Shown: in pieces, positions 1-7,735 of the stretch
Layout of the letters: every line of letters starts with the position of its first letter
How positions within the stretch are numbered: position 1 is the first letter of the stretch
Assembly (NCBI RefSeq): GCF_001007875.1
Contig: NZ_CP011412.1
Span: forward strand, 1,612,001-1,676,000
Direction: 5' to 3'
DNA from: Sedimenticola thiotaurini
Lineage (GTDB): Bacteria > Pseudomonadota > Gammaproteobacteria > Chromatiales > Chromatiaceae
Length of the DNA stretch: 64,000 bases
Position numbers and translations under genes: made by a program
The notes under the pieces: model-generated
The model's input: the letters and a program-made list of their open reading frames with translations, nothing else
What the model was told of the DNA's origin: nothing
Database searches by the model: none

Positions 1-638
1 ATCATACCCATCGACATGAGTACACTCGCCACCACCAGGTCGATAATCAGGAACGGAATAAAAATCAGAAAACCGATCTGAAAACCGGTCTTCAGTTCAG
101 AGGTTGCGAAGGCCGGCAACAACACCGTGAACGGCACCGCATCCGGGGACTCAAAATCGGCATAGTTGCCGATTCGGGCAAACAGTTCCAGATCACTCTC
201 ACGGGTCTGGGCCAACATGAAGCTACGCATCGGCACCGCTGCACGCTGCAGCGCCTCGGTAGCGGTAAGCTGCTCCTCCAGGTAGGGCTGTACGCCCTGA
301 TCATAGACCTGCTGAAAAACCGGCATCATGATGAAGAGGGTCAGAAAAAGCGCCAGACCGATCATGATCTGGTTGGACGGGGTACTCTGGGTGCCCAGCG
401 CCTGGCGCAGGATCGCCAGCACAATCACAATGCGGGCAAAGGAGGTCATCATCAGCAACGCCCCCGGCAACAGCGTCAGGGCCGTCATCAGGAACAGTAT
501 CTGTATACTCAGACTGTAGGTCTGCCCACCGTCTGCGGTGGGGGTTGCCGTCAATGCATCAAGGCCCGGCGCCGCGCTCGCGGCAACCGGCACCAGGGTC
601 AGCAGCAATAGCAGTAACAGCCGTGCCGGGGCCATCAT
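1..638 (-). CDS. fliP: Flagellar export apparatus protein FliP (5' part, truncated by window edge)
   Basis: FliP is an inner-membrane core component of the flagellar type III export gate, with FliO, FliQ and FliR. The reading frame is open from the ATG at 638 to the left edge, giving 212 residues of a family that is usually about 245, so only the C-terminus is missing. A leucine-rich signal peptide (residues about 5-22) is followed by hydrophobic segments at about 45-62 and 90-105. The family hallmark [19 protein letters not shown] lies between them, and a long periplasmic segment follows. The start codon overlaps the fliO stop as ATGA, which fixes the start and implies translational coupling. 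It is the last visible gene of the fliLMNOP operon; fliQ and fliR would be expected beyond the edge. Confidence 0.95.
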   Translation of the reverse strand, partial: MMAPARLLLLLLLTLVPVAASAAPGLDALTATPTADGGQTYSLSIQILFLMTALTLLPGALLMMTSFARIVIVLAILRQALGTQSTPSNQIMIGLALFLTLFIMMPVFQQVYDQGVQPYLEEQLTATEALQRAAVPMRSFMLAQTRESDLELFARIGNYADFESPDAVPFTVLLPAFATSELKTGFQIGFLIFIPFLIIDLVVASVLMSMGM

Positions 639-1060
639 TTCTCCTGCTCCGCGATTTCAGTTTTCAGCTGACCGGAGAAAGCCGTATCCGCTTCCTGCCC
701 TTCGGTTTTATCCAGCACATGGAGCGTCTGTATCCGGCCCGGTGCAACACCAACCAGCAGACGGGTATCCCCCACGCGCAACAGCACAGCCCGCTCCCGG
801 GGACCGAGAGAGACTCCGCTCAGAATCGTGATATCACCCTTGGACGCCATCGGCAGCCGACCGAACCGGCGCAGCAGCCAGCCTATGGCGAAGATCAGTC
901 CCAGGATCAGCAACAACCCGCCCGCGGTCTGCAGTAACATGCCGCCGCTCAAAGGTGATGGTGACAGTGTGGCAGGTGATGGCTTTTCCGCAGCGGCCTG
1001 CGCCAGGGGTATCCAGATCCAGGCGCCGTTCAGGCCGACCAGAGGCAACAGCCATTTCAT
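635..1060 (-). CDS. fliO: Flagellar biosynthesis protein FliO
   Basis: FliO helps assemble the FliP ring of the flagellar export gate. The 141-residue product has an N-terminal hydrophobic signal-like segment (about 2-24), a strong transmembrane helix (about 44-64) ending in a positively charged LLRRFGRL stretch, and a cytoplasmic domain containing the family pattern [19 protein letters not shown] and [10 protein letters not shown]. Size and layout match the family. Its start overlaps the fliN stop by 4 nt (1057-1060) and its stop overlaps the fliP start by 4 nt, so all three are probably translated in a coupled way from one mRNA. Confidence 0.93.
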   Translation of the reverse strand: MKWLLPLVGLNGAWIWIPLAQAAAEKPSPATLSPSPLSGGMLLQTAGGLLLILGLIFAIGWLLRRFGRLPMASKGDITILSGVSLGPRERAVLLRVGDTRLLVGVAPGRIQTLHVLDKTEGQEADTAFSGQLKTEIAEQEK

Positions 1061-1479
1061 CTACCGAGTCTCCGCACCCGGTCGGCAGGGCTGATGATGT
1101 CGGTGAGTCGGATACCAAACTTTTCATTGACTACCACCACTTCTCCCTTGGCGATCAGGGTGCCGTTGACCAATACATCCATCGGCTCACCGGCGAGGCG
1201 GTCCAGCTCTACAACCGAGCCCTGATTCAACTGCAACAGGTTGCGGATGGAAATCTGGGTACGTCCGATCTCCATGGAGATGGTGACCGGCACATCCAGA
1301 ATGGCATCCAGCTGCACCTCACCCCCACTGCCGTTCTTGGACTCTGCTGTCAGCTCCTGGAACTGCGCCGCATCGGCCGCCATGTCATTGGGAGTGGCAA
1401 CCACATCGTCCTGCTCCTCCAGTGCAGCAGCCCACTCATCGGCCAGTGCTTCATTCGGGTCTTTTTCCACGTCGCTCAT
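1057..1479 (-). CDS. fliN: Flagellar motor switch protein FliN
   Basis: FliN forms the bottom of the flagellar C-ring together with FliM and also docks the export ATPase complex. The 140-residue product has an acidic N-terminal extension (about 1-55) and a C-terminal SpoA/FliN domain (about 60-138). That domain carries the typical strings ILDVPVTISMEIGRTQ, LLQLNQGSVVELDRLAGEP and LIAKGEVVVVNEKFGIRLTD. The ATG at 1479 lies 28 nt downstream of the fliM stop; the 3' end overlaps fliO. Confidence 0.96.
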   Translation of the reverse strand: MSDVEKDPNEALADEWAAALEEQDDVVATPNDMAADAAQFQELTAESKNGSGGEVQLDAILDVPVTISMEIGRTQISIRNLLQLNQGSVVELDRLAGEPMDVLVNGTLIAKGEVVVVNEKFGIRLTDIISPADRVRRLGR

Positions 1480-1507
1480 GATATTTGTCCTAGTTGAAAA
1501 GCGTTGC

Positions 1508-2518
1508 TCAGGATTCGTTCAGCAGATCCTGTAACCCTATGTGCTTTGGGGGATCGATCCACTTTTCGATCTTGATCGCATAATGCCCATCCGATACGCC
1601 TACACGTCCGGAAAATATCGGCACATCCGCTGCCATCACTTCCACCACCTGGGGGATATCCATCGGTATCACATCGCCCTTTTGCAGCTCAGCCAGCTCC
1701 CGCATACTCAAAGTGGTTTCACAAAAAATCGTGGAGAGTTCCACTGAAACGTCCATGATCTCGTCCTTCAGGGCGATCACCCAGCGCTCATCCTTATCGC
1801 CCCGATCCGACTGCACACCGGCATCCAGAAGATCGCGAATCGGCTCAATCATGGAGTAAGGCATGCAGATATGCATATCGCCGCCGCCCGCTTCCAGATC
1901 GACATGAAACGAGGTCACCACCACCACTTCCGAGGGACTCACAATATTGGCGAACTGGGGATTAACCTCGGAGCCGACACACTCAAATTTCAACGGCAAT
2001 ACCGGCTTCCAGGCTTCGTGCAGATCGTTAAACGCGAGATTCAGCAGCATCTGGACCACACGGAGCTCGGTGGGAGTGAAATCACGCCCTTCGATCTTGG
2101 TGTGGAAACGCCCGGTGCCGCCGAAGAAGTTGTCCACCACACTGAAGACCAGCTTCGGATCCAGTACACAGAGCCCCTTCCCTTTCAGGGGGGCAACCTT
2201 CACCAGGTTAAGGCTGGTCGGGACAAACAGACTGTGCACAAACTCGGAGAATTTGAGCATCTGTACACCCGACACCGAGATGTCCGCCGAGCGACGTAAC
2301 ATGTTGAACAGGCTGGTGCGGAAATAACGGGCGAAACGCTCGTTCACCATCTCCAGGGTGGGCAGCCGCCCACGAACTATCCTGTCCTGGCTGGCGAAGT
2401 CGTAAGGACGGGCCTCGCCATCAAACTGTTCATCAGCTTGGGTATCGATATCACCGTCATCGACGCCATGCAGCAGCGCGTCGATTTCGTCTTGTGAAAG
2501 CAGGTCACTGGCGCCCAT
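1508..2518 (-). CDS. fliM: Flagellar motor switch protein FliM
   Basis: FliM is the C-ring switch protein that binds phosphorylated CheY and reverses motor rotation. The 336-residue product is full length. The N-terminal LLSQDEIDALL (about 6-16) is the CheY-P binding motif. The middle domain contains the GGTG signature (VDNFFGGTGRFHTKIEGR, about 130-147), and the C-terminal SpoA domain ends with PIFSGRVGVSDGHYAIKIE. It starts 4 nt after the fliL stop, in the usual fliL-M-N-O-P order. Confidence 0.97.
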   Translation of the reverse strand: MGASDLLSQDEIDALLHGVDDGDIDTQADEQFDGEARPYDFASQDRIVRGRLPTLEMVNERFARYFRTSLFNMLRRSADISVSGVQMLKFSEFVHSLFVPTSLNLVKVAPLKGKGLCVLDPKLVFSVVDNFFGGTGRFHTKIEGRDFTPTELRVVQMLLNLAFNDLHEAWKPVLPLKFECVGSEVNPQFANIVSPSEVVVVTSFHVDLEAGGGDMHICMPYSMIEPIRDLLDAGVQSDRGDKDERWVIALKDEIMDVSVELSTIFCETTLSMRELAELQKGDVIPMDIPQVVEVMAADVPIFSGRVGVSDGHYAIKIEKWIDPPKHIGLQDLLNES

Positions 2519-2522
2519 GATT

Positions 2523-3032
2523 TTATTGCATCACAAAAGAGGTAAAGTAGACGGCTTCGACTTCTCCCCCTCCGTCATACTCCTTGAGAATCCGGTTAAT
2601 TGTATTGAGAACCTCCGTCTGGAGTTTCTCCTTGCCTGCCCGATCGCGCAAACCACTATCCTGCTGGTTGCCGAACAGGGACAACAGGTTGTGTCGAATC
2701 ATCGGATCATTGTATTTAAGGAACTGGATCAGAGCCGGATCACGCGCCATCACCTGTACCCCCACCTGGAGCATTTTGGCCTTTCCACCGGGTGGCAGGT
2801 TGACCACAAATACCGGGGCAAGCGGGTGATAAATGGCCGGTAACTGCTCCTCAACCACCTCTTCCGCCTCATCCTCATTCGCTGCGCCACTCCCACCGGT
2901 GAGATACCAGCCAAGAACCAGTCCGATAGCCATCAGCAGAACCGCACCCAATATAATAAGGATCAACTTCTTTTTCGAAAGACCGACGTGTTCTGCGCCA
3001 AGATCGAGATCTTCATCCTGTTGTTTTGCCAC
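2523..3032 (-). CDS. fliL: Flagellar basal body-associated protein FliL
   Basis: FliL is a single-pass inner-membrane protein that surrounds the stator units and supports motor torque. The 169-residue product has a short acidic cytoplasmic N-terminus, one transmembrane helix (about 22-43) and an acidic periplasmic linker. The C-terminal FliL domain includes YHPLAPVFVVNLPPGGKAKMLQ and the terminal VEAVYFTSFVMQ. The start is a GTG at 3032, preceded by an AGAGGAA-type ribosome binding site. It is the first gene of the visible fli operon and lies directly behind the sigma-54 promoter at 3066-3081. Confidence 0.94.
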   Translation of the reverse strand: MAKQQDEDLDLGAEHVGLSKKKLILIILGAVLLMAIGLVLGWYLTGGSGAANEDEAEEVVEEQLPAIYHPLAPVFVVNLPPGGKAKMLQVGVQVMARDPALIQFLKYNDPMIRHNLLSLFGNQQDSGLRDRAGKEKLQTEVLNTINRILKEYDGGGEVEAVYFTSFVMQ

Positions 3033-3065
3033 AAACGATTCCTCTCTAAAAACCAGACTTAACTA

Positions 3066-3081
3066 TGCAATACCTATACCA
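3066..3081 (-). promoter_or_regulatory. Sigma-54 promoter of the fliL operon
   Basis: Read on the minus strand this is TGGTATAGGTATTGCA. It has the GG at -24 and GC at -12 separated by exactly 10 bases, and the intact TTGCA element of the consensus TGGCACG-N4-TTGCW. It ends 33 nt before the fliL GTG. Class II/III flagellar genes of Pseudomonas and Vibrio use RpoN with FleQ/FlrC-type activators, so the position makes biological sense. The remaining bases between 3082 and 3178 are AT-rich with no other clear element. Confidence 0.72.
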
Positions 3082-3178
3082 CTCAAAAATCAAATATAAT
3101 CATGTTATTTTTCATATAGTTATAGATTTTTTCTTTCGACTGACAAAGAATTGACAGATGACGGTATGGTCAAAAGGC

Positions 3179-3204
3179 AAAAAAATGGCGGGATCAAGCC
3201 GCCA
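3179..3204 (-). terminator. Rho-independent terminator of the kinase/MFS operon
   Basis: On the minus strand a 6-bp stem TGGCGG/CCGCCA with a 7-nt loop is followed by seven T residues. It lies about 120 bases past the MFS stop codon and ends that operon before the fliL promoter. Two further hairpins without T-runs sit between it and the MFS gene, at 3207-3233 and 3292-3308. Confidence 0.7.
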
Positions 3205-3322
3205 CGGGGATAGTCGGCAGACCCGACCATCCCGGCATTTCGCAATCCCGAACAGGAACTATCCGGGCAAAGACCACGGCCCTGGCTCATGCCGCTGAAA
3301 GGCAGCGGGGGAATCACATCAC

Positions 3323-4618
3323 TTACTCTTCCAGCAAACGGGCCTGGGCACGTCCGGCCACCTCATCGACCTGCTTCAGCAACAGGGCCCCTGCCACAAA
3401 CAGCACGGCCACAGAGAGCATGGATAGCCGGGGGCTTCCGGTCAACAGACTCACCATACCCATCATCAAGGGCCCCAGGACCGCGGCAAACTTCCCCAGC
3501 ATGTTATAGAAACCAAAAAACTCTGCCGGCTTGTCTCTGGGGATCAGCCGCACATAGAACGACCGACTCAGCGCCTGGATCCCCCCCTGCACCAGGCCAA
3601 CCGCTACCGCGAGCAGGTAAAACTCCCAAACCTGGTCCATCTGGTAGGCCCAGAGGATAATCACCAGATAGATTCCGATCGCCACAAAAATACCCTGACG
3701 GGGGCCGAAACGCTCCCCCAGTTTGCCAAACAGTATGGCCGCGGGAAATCCGACAAACTGGGTAATCAACAGCGCCACAATAAGTCCATTAGAGTCAAAA
3801 CCAAGTGACAGTCCATAGTCCACCGCCATCCGGATAATAGTGTCGACCCCATCGATATAGAGCCAGTAGGCTGCCAGGAACAGACCGGTCTGACGCAGCA
3901 ACTTCAGCTTTGAGAAGGTGGCACGCAGTTGTCCGACCCCGGCCCTGACGCTTTCCAGCCACCCGGAACCACCGGTGGCTGGCGACTCGGGCACAAACAA
4001 CAGCACCGGGATGGTAAACAGGGCCCACCAAATCGCCACCATCAGGAATGAACTCTTCACCGCTTCCGCCGCATCGGCCAGGCCGAAGAAGGCCGGATCG
4101 AGTGTCATCCAGACATTAAAAGCAAACAGGATGCCACCCCCCAGATAGCCCAGCCCGAAACCGATCGAGGAGACCAGGTCCAGTTCCGATTCCCGGGCCA
4201 CTTCCGGCAACAGCGCGTCATAGAAAATATTGCTGCAGGAAAATCCGATCACCGCCATGGCATAGAGCATCAGGGCCATCATCCAGCCCCCTGCCGCCAC
4301 CAGATAGAGCGCCCCGGTCATTACCACGCCCATCATGGCAAAGTAGCGTAGAAACCGTTTCCGGGCATTGCCCCGGTCCGCGATGGCGCCCAGCAACGGC
4401 GCCAACAGCACCACCACCAGACTGGCAAAGGCATTGAAACTACCCAGTAAAAAGGTGCTGTTGCCGGTATCCAGATCAGCGGCCCAATACTGTTTGAAAA
4501 ACAGGGGAAAAAAGCCCGCCATAACGGTGGTGGCAAAAGCCGAGTTGGCCCAGTCATAGAGCGCCCAGGAGAGTACCTGGCGACTTCTCCAGTGATTTTT
4601 GCTGTCCATGCTCAACAT
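3323..4618 (-). CDS. MFS transporter, UMF1/Atg22-like family
   Basis: A polytopic inner-membrane transporter of about 431 residues with roughly 12 hydrophobic segments. The N-terminal string LSWALYDWANSAFATTVMAG is diagnostic for the UMF1 (Atg22-like) branch of the major facilitator superfamily, and PLLGAIADRGNARKR is the MFS loop 2-3 motif. The substrate is not predictable from sequence. The frame extends upstream to a TTG at 4633 that overlaps the kinase stop, but ATG codons at 4618 and 4609 are better starts; 4618 was chosen because it lies 8 nt after the kinase stop. It is probably co-transcribed with the hybrid kinase, which might suggest a sensor-transporter pairing, but that is only inference from adjacency. 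Confidence 0.88.
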   Translation of the reverse strand: MLSMDSKNHWRSRQVLSWALYDWANSAFATTVMAGFFPLFFKQYWAADLDTGNSTFLLGSFNAFASLVVVLLAPLLGAIADRGNARKRFLRYFAMMGVVMTGALYLVAAGGWMMALMLYAMAVIGFSCSNIFYDALLPEVARESELDLVSSIGFGLGYLGGGILFAFNVWMTLDPAFFGLADAAEAVKSSFLMVAIWWALFTIPVLLFVPESPATGGSGWLESVRAGVGQLRATFSKLKLLRQTGLFLAAYWLYIDGVDTIIRMAVDYGLSLGFDSNGLIVALLITQFVGFPAAILFGKLGERFGPRQGIFVAIGIYLVIILWAYQMDQVWEFYLLAVAVGLVQGGIQALSRSFYVRLIPRDKPAEFFGFYNMLGKFAAVLGPLMMGMVSLLTGSPRLSMLSVAVLFVAGALLLKQVDEVAGRAQARLLEE

Positions 4619-4625
4619 TGCCCCA

Positions 4626-7448
4626 TCAGTCAAAGCTCAACTCATCCAGTCCCTGTTCACACACCTTGCGTAAAATCCTGTCCGCCGCATCGAAAGATTG
4701 ATTCAGACCCTTATATGCACTGGAGACCCTGGTCAGATCATCCTGCCGGGCTGCCTGTTCAATCTGACGGGCAATATCGGAAAGCTTCAATGCCCCCACG
4801 TTGGCACTGCTCGATTTCAACGAGTGGGCCGGCAGAATCACCTGTTCAAGGTCCCGGTCCAGAATTCCCGCCTCGATCTCGCGGATCAGTCCCGGGGCCG
4901 TATCCAGAAAACTCAACAGCAGGGTTACCAGGTCATCCTCCATGATCTCATGCAACTCATCGAGCACGCTGCGATCAATATCCCGTGGCTGTCCTGGTGA
5001 GCCTTCCGGCTCCTCGTCCGGCACCGCATAACGGGTGGTGTCCCCCATCGGTCTGATATTGTCGGCGGTTGCTTCCGGGGCATCAAATTCGTTGCGCGGC
5101 AGCCATTGACAGAGCATCAGTCGCAGGGTGGCGGGCATCACCGGTTTGGACAGATAGTCATCCATCCCGGCATCCAGACACTTTTGCCGATCCCCCTCCA
5201 TGGCGTTAGCGGTCATGGCGATAACCGGCAGACGGGCCAGCCCCTTGGTGGCTTCCCGCAAACGGATTGCCCGGGTCGCCTCATACCCATCCATCCGGGG
5301 CATCTGGCAATCCATCAGCACCAGATCATACTGATGGTGATTGATCGCAGTAAGGGCCGCCAGGCCGTCCTGGGCCACATCACACTCCAGACCCAGCCGG
5401 AGCAAGATCTTCTTTGCCACGTTAAGGTTTACCAGATTGTCCTCCACCAGCAGCACATGCCCCATCAGTTGCACGTCACTGGCGGAATCCGCTTCGACCC
5501 TACCGAAGTTGTCCAGCGGTACTGTCTCGGCCCAGGAGCTATCCTGGGAGTCCGCATAGAGGAATTGATTGGTGAGCTGTTCCGTGGATGATCTTGCCCC
5601 CGACGACTGCTCATCCTGCACATCCATCAGACGGCACAGCGTACGGTACAGCTCACTCTTTTTTGCTGGCCGGGAAAGAGTGGCATCCACACCCAGTTTG
5701 TCAGCCGAGCGAGCCACATCGCCTATCACCAGCAGCTTCAGCCCGCCCAGAGTCGGCTCATCATTGATCTGACGCAGAAAGCCCGACAGCCTGCCGCTCA
5801 GGGTCTTGCTATCCAGAATCAATAACTCATAGGCCCAGCTTTCGCCCAGATTAGCGGTTGATATCAGGTTGGACAACGCATCCATAGTACTGCTGGTCCG
5901 CTGATGCAGAACACCCCAATCATCCAGAAACTGCTCCAGACTCTCCGCATGCCGGTCATCATCATCCAGCACCAGCACCCGCACCCCCTGCAGGGAGCGC
6001 CTGTCAGCCGGGATATCCCGCAGGGACTTGCGCATCGGCACTAAAAACCAGAAGACCGACCCCTTCCCCACTTCCGACCGGACGCCGATCTTGCCATCCA
6101 TCAACTCCACCAGGCGCCGTGAGATCACCAGACCCAGCCCGGTCCCACCATGTTTACGGGTGGTGGAGGCGTCGGCCTGGTTAAAGGCCCGGAACAGGCG
6201 GGCCTGGGTCTCTTCACTGATACCGTCTCCGGTATCCTTCACCGCAAACACCACCTCGACGTTTTTTTTGCTGCGCCCCCGGCACGCCACATCAACCATG
6301 ACACCGCCTTTGGAGGTAAACTTGATGGCGTTGCTGACCAGGTTGGTCAACACCTGGCGCAACCGGATCGGATCGCCCCTTACCGTACTGGGTAGATCAG
6401 GATCTATTCGGTAATTCAGATCCAGCCCCCGGCGCTCTGCGCTCTTGGCCATCATGGTCACCACCGATTCGACCAGCTCCTGCAGGTTCATCTCAATGGA
6501 CTCAAGATCGAGCTTTCCCGCCTCGATTTTAGAAAAATCCAGGATATCGTTAATAATGCTAAGCAAATGGTAGGAAGAGTTCAGCGCAGTGGTGACGAAC
6601 TGGCGCTGTTCCCGATCCAGCTCCGACTCACGCAGTATTTCCAGCAAAGGCACGATACCGTTCAGCGGTGTACGAATTTCGTGGCTCATGGTAGCGAGAA
6701 ATTCGCCCTTCACCATATTGGCTGTCTCAGCAGCTTCCTTGGCCAGGTAGAGTTTCTGCTCCACGTCACGCCGACGTTCATCCTGATCATTGAGCTTGGT
6801 GTTCAGCCCCATCATCTGCAGGCGGACCTGATCCAGTTTTCCCGTGACATTCTGTTTTCCTGCCCGCAAACGGGCGATGATGCCAAACAGTTGGGACACC
6901 GCCGTGGCAACGACCCCGAGTCCCAGGACAAATGCCAGCAATACGGTCACTATACTGCCGGTCGGCCAGAGCTGATCCAGATTGAACACACCCAGCAGGG
7001 CCGCCAGGAAACAGGCGAAGAAGAGCAACACCATCAAGTCGAGGGCGGATAGCAACAGGATCGATAACAGTCCACTGGCACCAATAGTCAACAGTATCAG
7101 CAACCCGGCTTCCGAATGGTGGTACGGCAACAGGTAGGCGGTCATGGCACCCCAGCAGAGTCCCGCCGGCAAGGTGCTGAGCAGCGGATAGTAGAGCCAC
7201 GGTTTGAGCGCTGACAGATCCGGCTGACGTAGATACCAGGCGTACCAGGTACCCAGTTGAGTGAGGGCGGTCAGTATCAGACCGCCCGTCAGAAGGCGTA
7301 CCGGCGTACCACCCACCTCCGCAGCGAGCTTGTAGACCAGACCGGATAACAGCAACGTCGCAACACCGGCAAAACCGAGACCGGCATAAAACAGCCTGGC
7401 CCGCTCCATGGCAATCAACAACTGGCGTGTTACTTTTATTTCTGACAT
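4626..7448 (-). CDS. BarA-type hybrid sensor histidine kinase (HK-REC-REC-HPt)
   Basis: A 940-residue membrane-bound tripartite hybrid kinase. Residues 20-190 contain about six hydrophobic helices and no large periplasmic domain, so it probably senses through the membrane segment. A coiled linker (about 200-245) leads to HisKA with phospho-accepting His256 in ATMSHEIRTPLNG, then HATPase_c (about 355-470, with DTGDGI and GGTGLGL). REC1 (about 488-605) is poorly conserved, with Asp546 as the likely acceptor. REC2 (about 664-780) is typical, with Asp713 in LVLMDCQMPRMDG. The C-terminal HPt domain has His875 in AHSLKSSSANVGAL. BarA/GacS kinases share this plan, but they usually have a periplasmic sensor. 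The output regulator is not encoded next to it. Confidence 0.93.
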   Translation of the reverse strand: MSEIKVTRQLLIAMERARLFYAGLGFAGVATLLLSGLVYKLAAEVGGTPVRLLTGGLILTALTQLGTWYAWYLRQPDLSALKPWLYYPLLSTLPAGLCWGAMTAYLLPYHHSEAGLLILLTIGASGLLSILLLSALDLMVLLFFACFLAALLGVFNLDQLWPTGSIVTVLLAFVLGLGVVATAVSQLFGIIARLRAGKQNVTGKLDQVRLQMMGLNTKLNDQDERRRDVEQKLYLAKEAAETANMVKGEFLATMSHEIRTPLNGIVPLLEILRESELDREQRQFVTTALNSSYHLLSIINDILDFSKIEAGKLDLESIEMNLQELVESVVTMMAKSAERRGLDLNYRIDPDLPSTVRGDPIRLRQVLTNLVSNAIKFTSKGGVMVDVACRGRSKKNVEVVFAVKDTGDGISEETQARLFRAFNQADASTTRKHGGTGLGLVISRRLVELMDGKIGVRSEVGKGSVFWFLVPMRKSLRDIPADRRSLQGVRVLVLDDDDRHAESLEQFLDDWGVLHQRTSSTMDALSNLISTANLGESWAYELLILDSKTLSGRLSGFLRQINDEPTLGGLKLLVIGDVARSADKLGVDATLSRPAKKSELYRTLCRLMDVQDEQSSGARSSTEQLTNQFLYADSQDSSWAETVPLDNFGRVEADSASDVQLMGHVLLVEDNLVNLNVAKKILLRLGLECDVAQDGLAALTAINHHQYDLVLMDCQMPRMDGYEATRAIRLREATKGLARLPVIAMTANAMEGDRQKCLDAGMDDYLSKPVMPATLRLMLCQWLPRNEFDAPEATADNIRPMGDTTRYAVPDEEPEGSPGQPRDIDRSVLDELHEIMEDDLVTLLLSFLDTAPGLIREIEAGILDRDLEQVILPAHSLKSSSANVGALKLSDIARQIEQAARQDDLTRVSSAYKGLNQSFDAADRILRKVCEQGLDELSFD

Positions 7449-7735
7449 GCTCTTATCCAGGCATTCAAGACAGACTCAGGCATCCTGCGCTCCCACTGTA
7501 ATCCCTGCTCATGGCCACCAGCCGGAAGCCCTGGTGAGTTAAGCAAAACCCGGGCTGCCAACCAATCTGTTAATCTAACGGCGCCATTTTACATGGCGGG
7601 CCCCGATTTCGGATATTTCATCTATATGATTAGGTGGCCTACACAGACTGTCAGTGGGATAATCCTGTCCAGATCGGGAGTTACCACTTGTCAGGAGCCT
7701 GGTCAGCATACACCGTATGGAAAGGAACTGAATAC

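Noticed and set aside
3120-3317. 65-codon minus-strand frame between the MFS gene and fliL
   Set aside because: It spans the terminator hairpin at 3179-3204, has no ribosome binding site and has no protein-like pattern.
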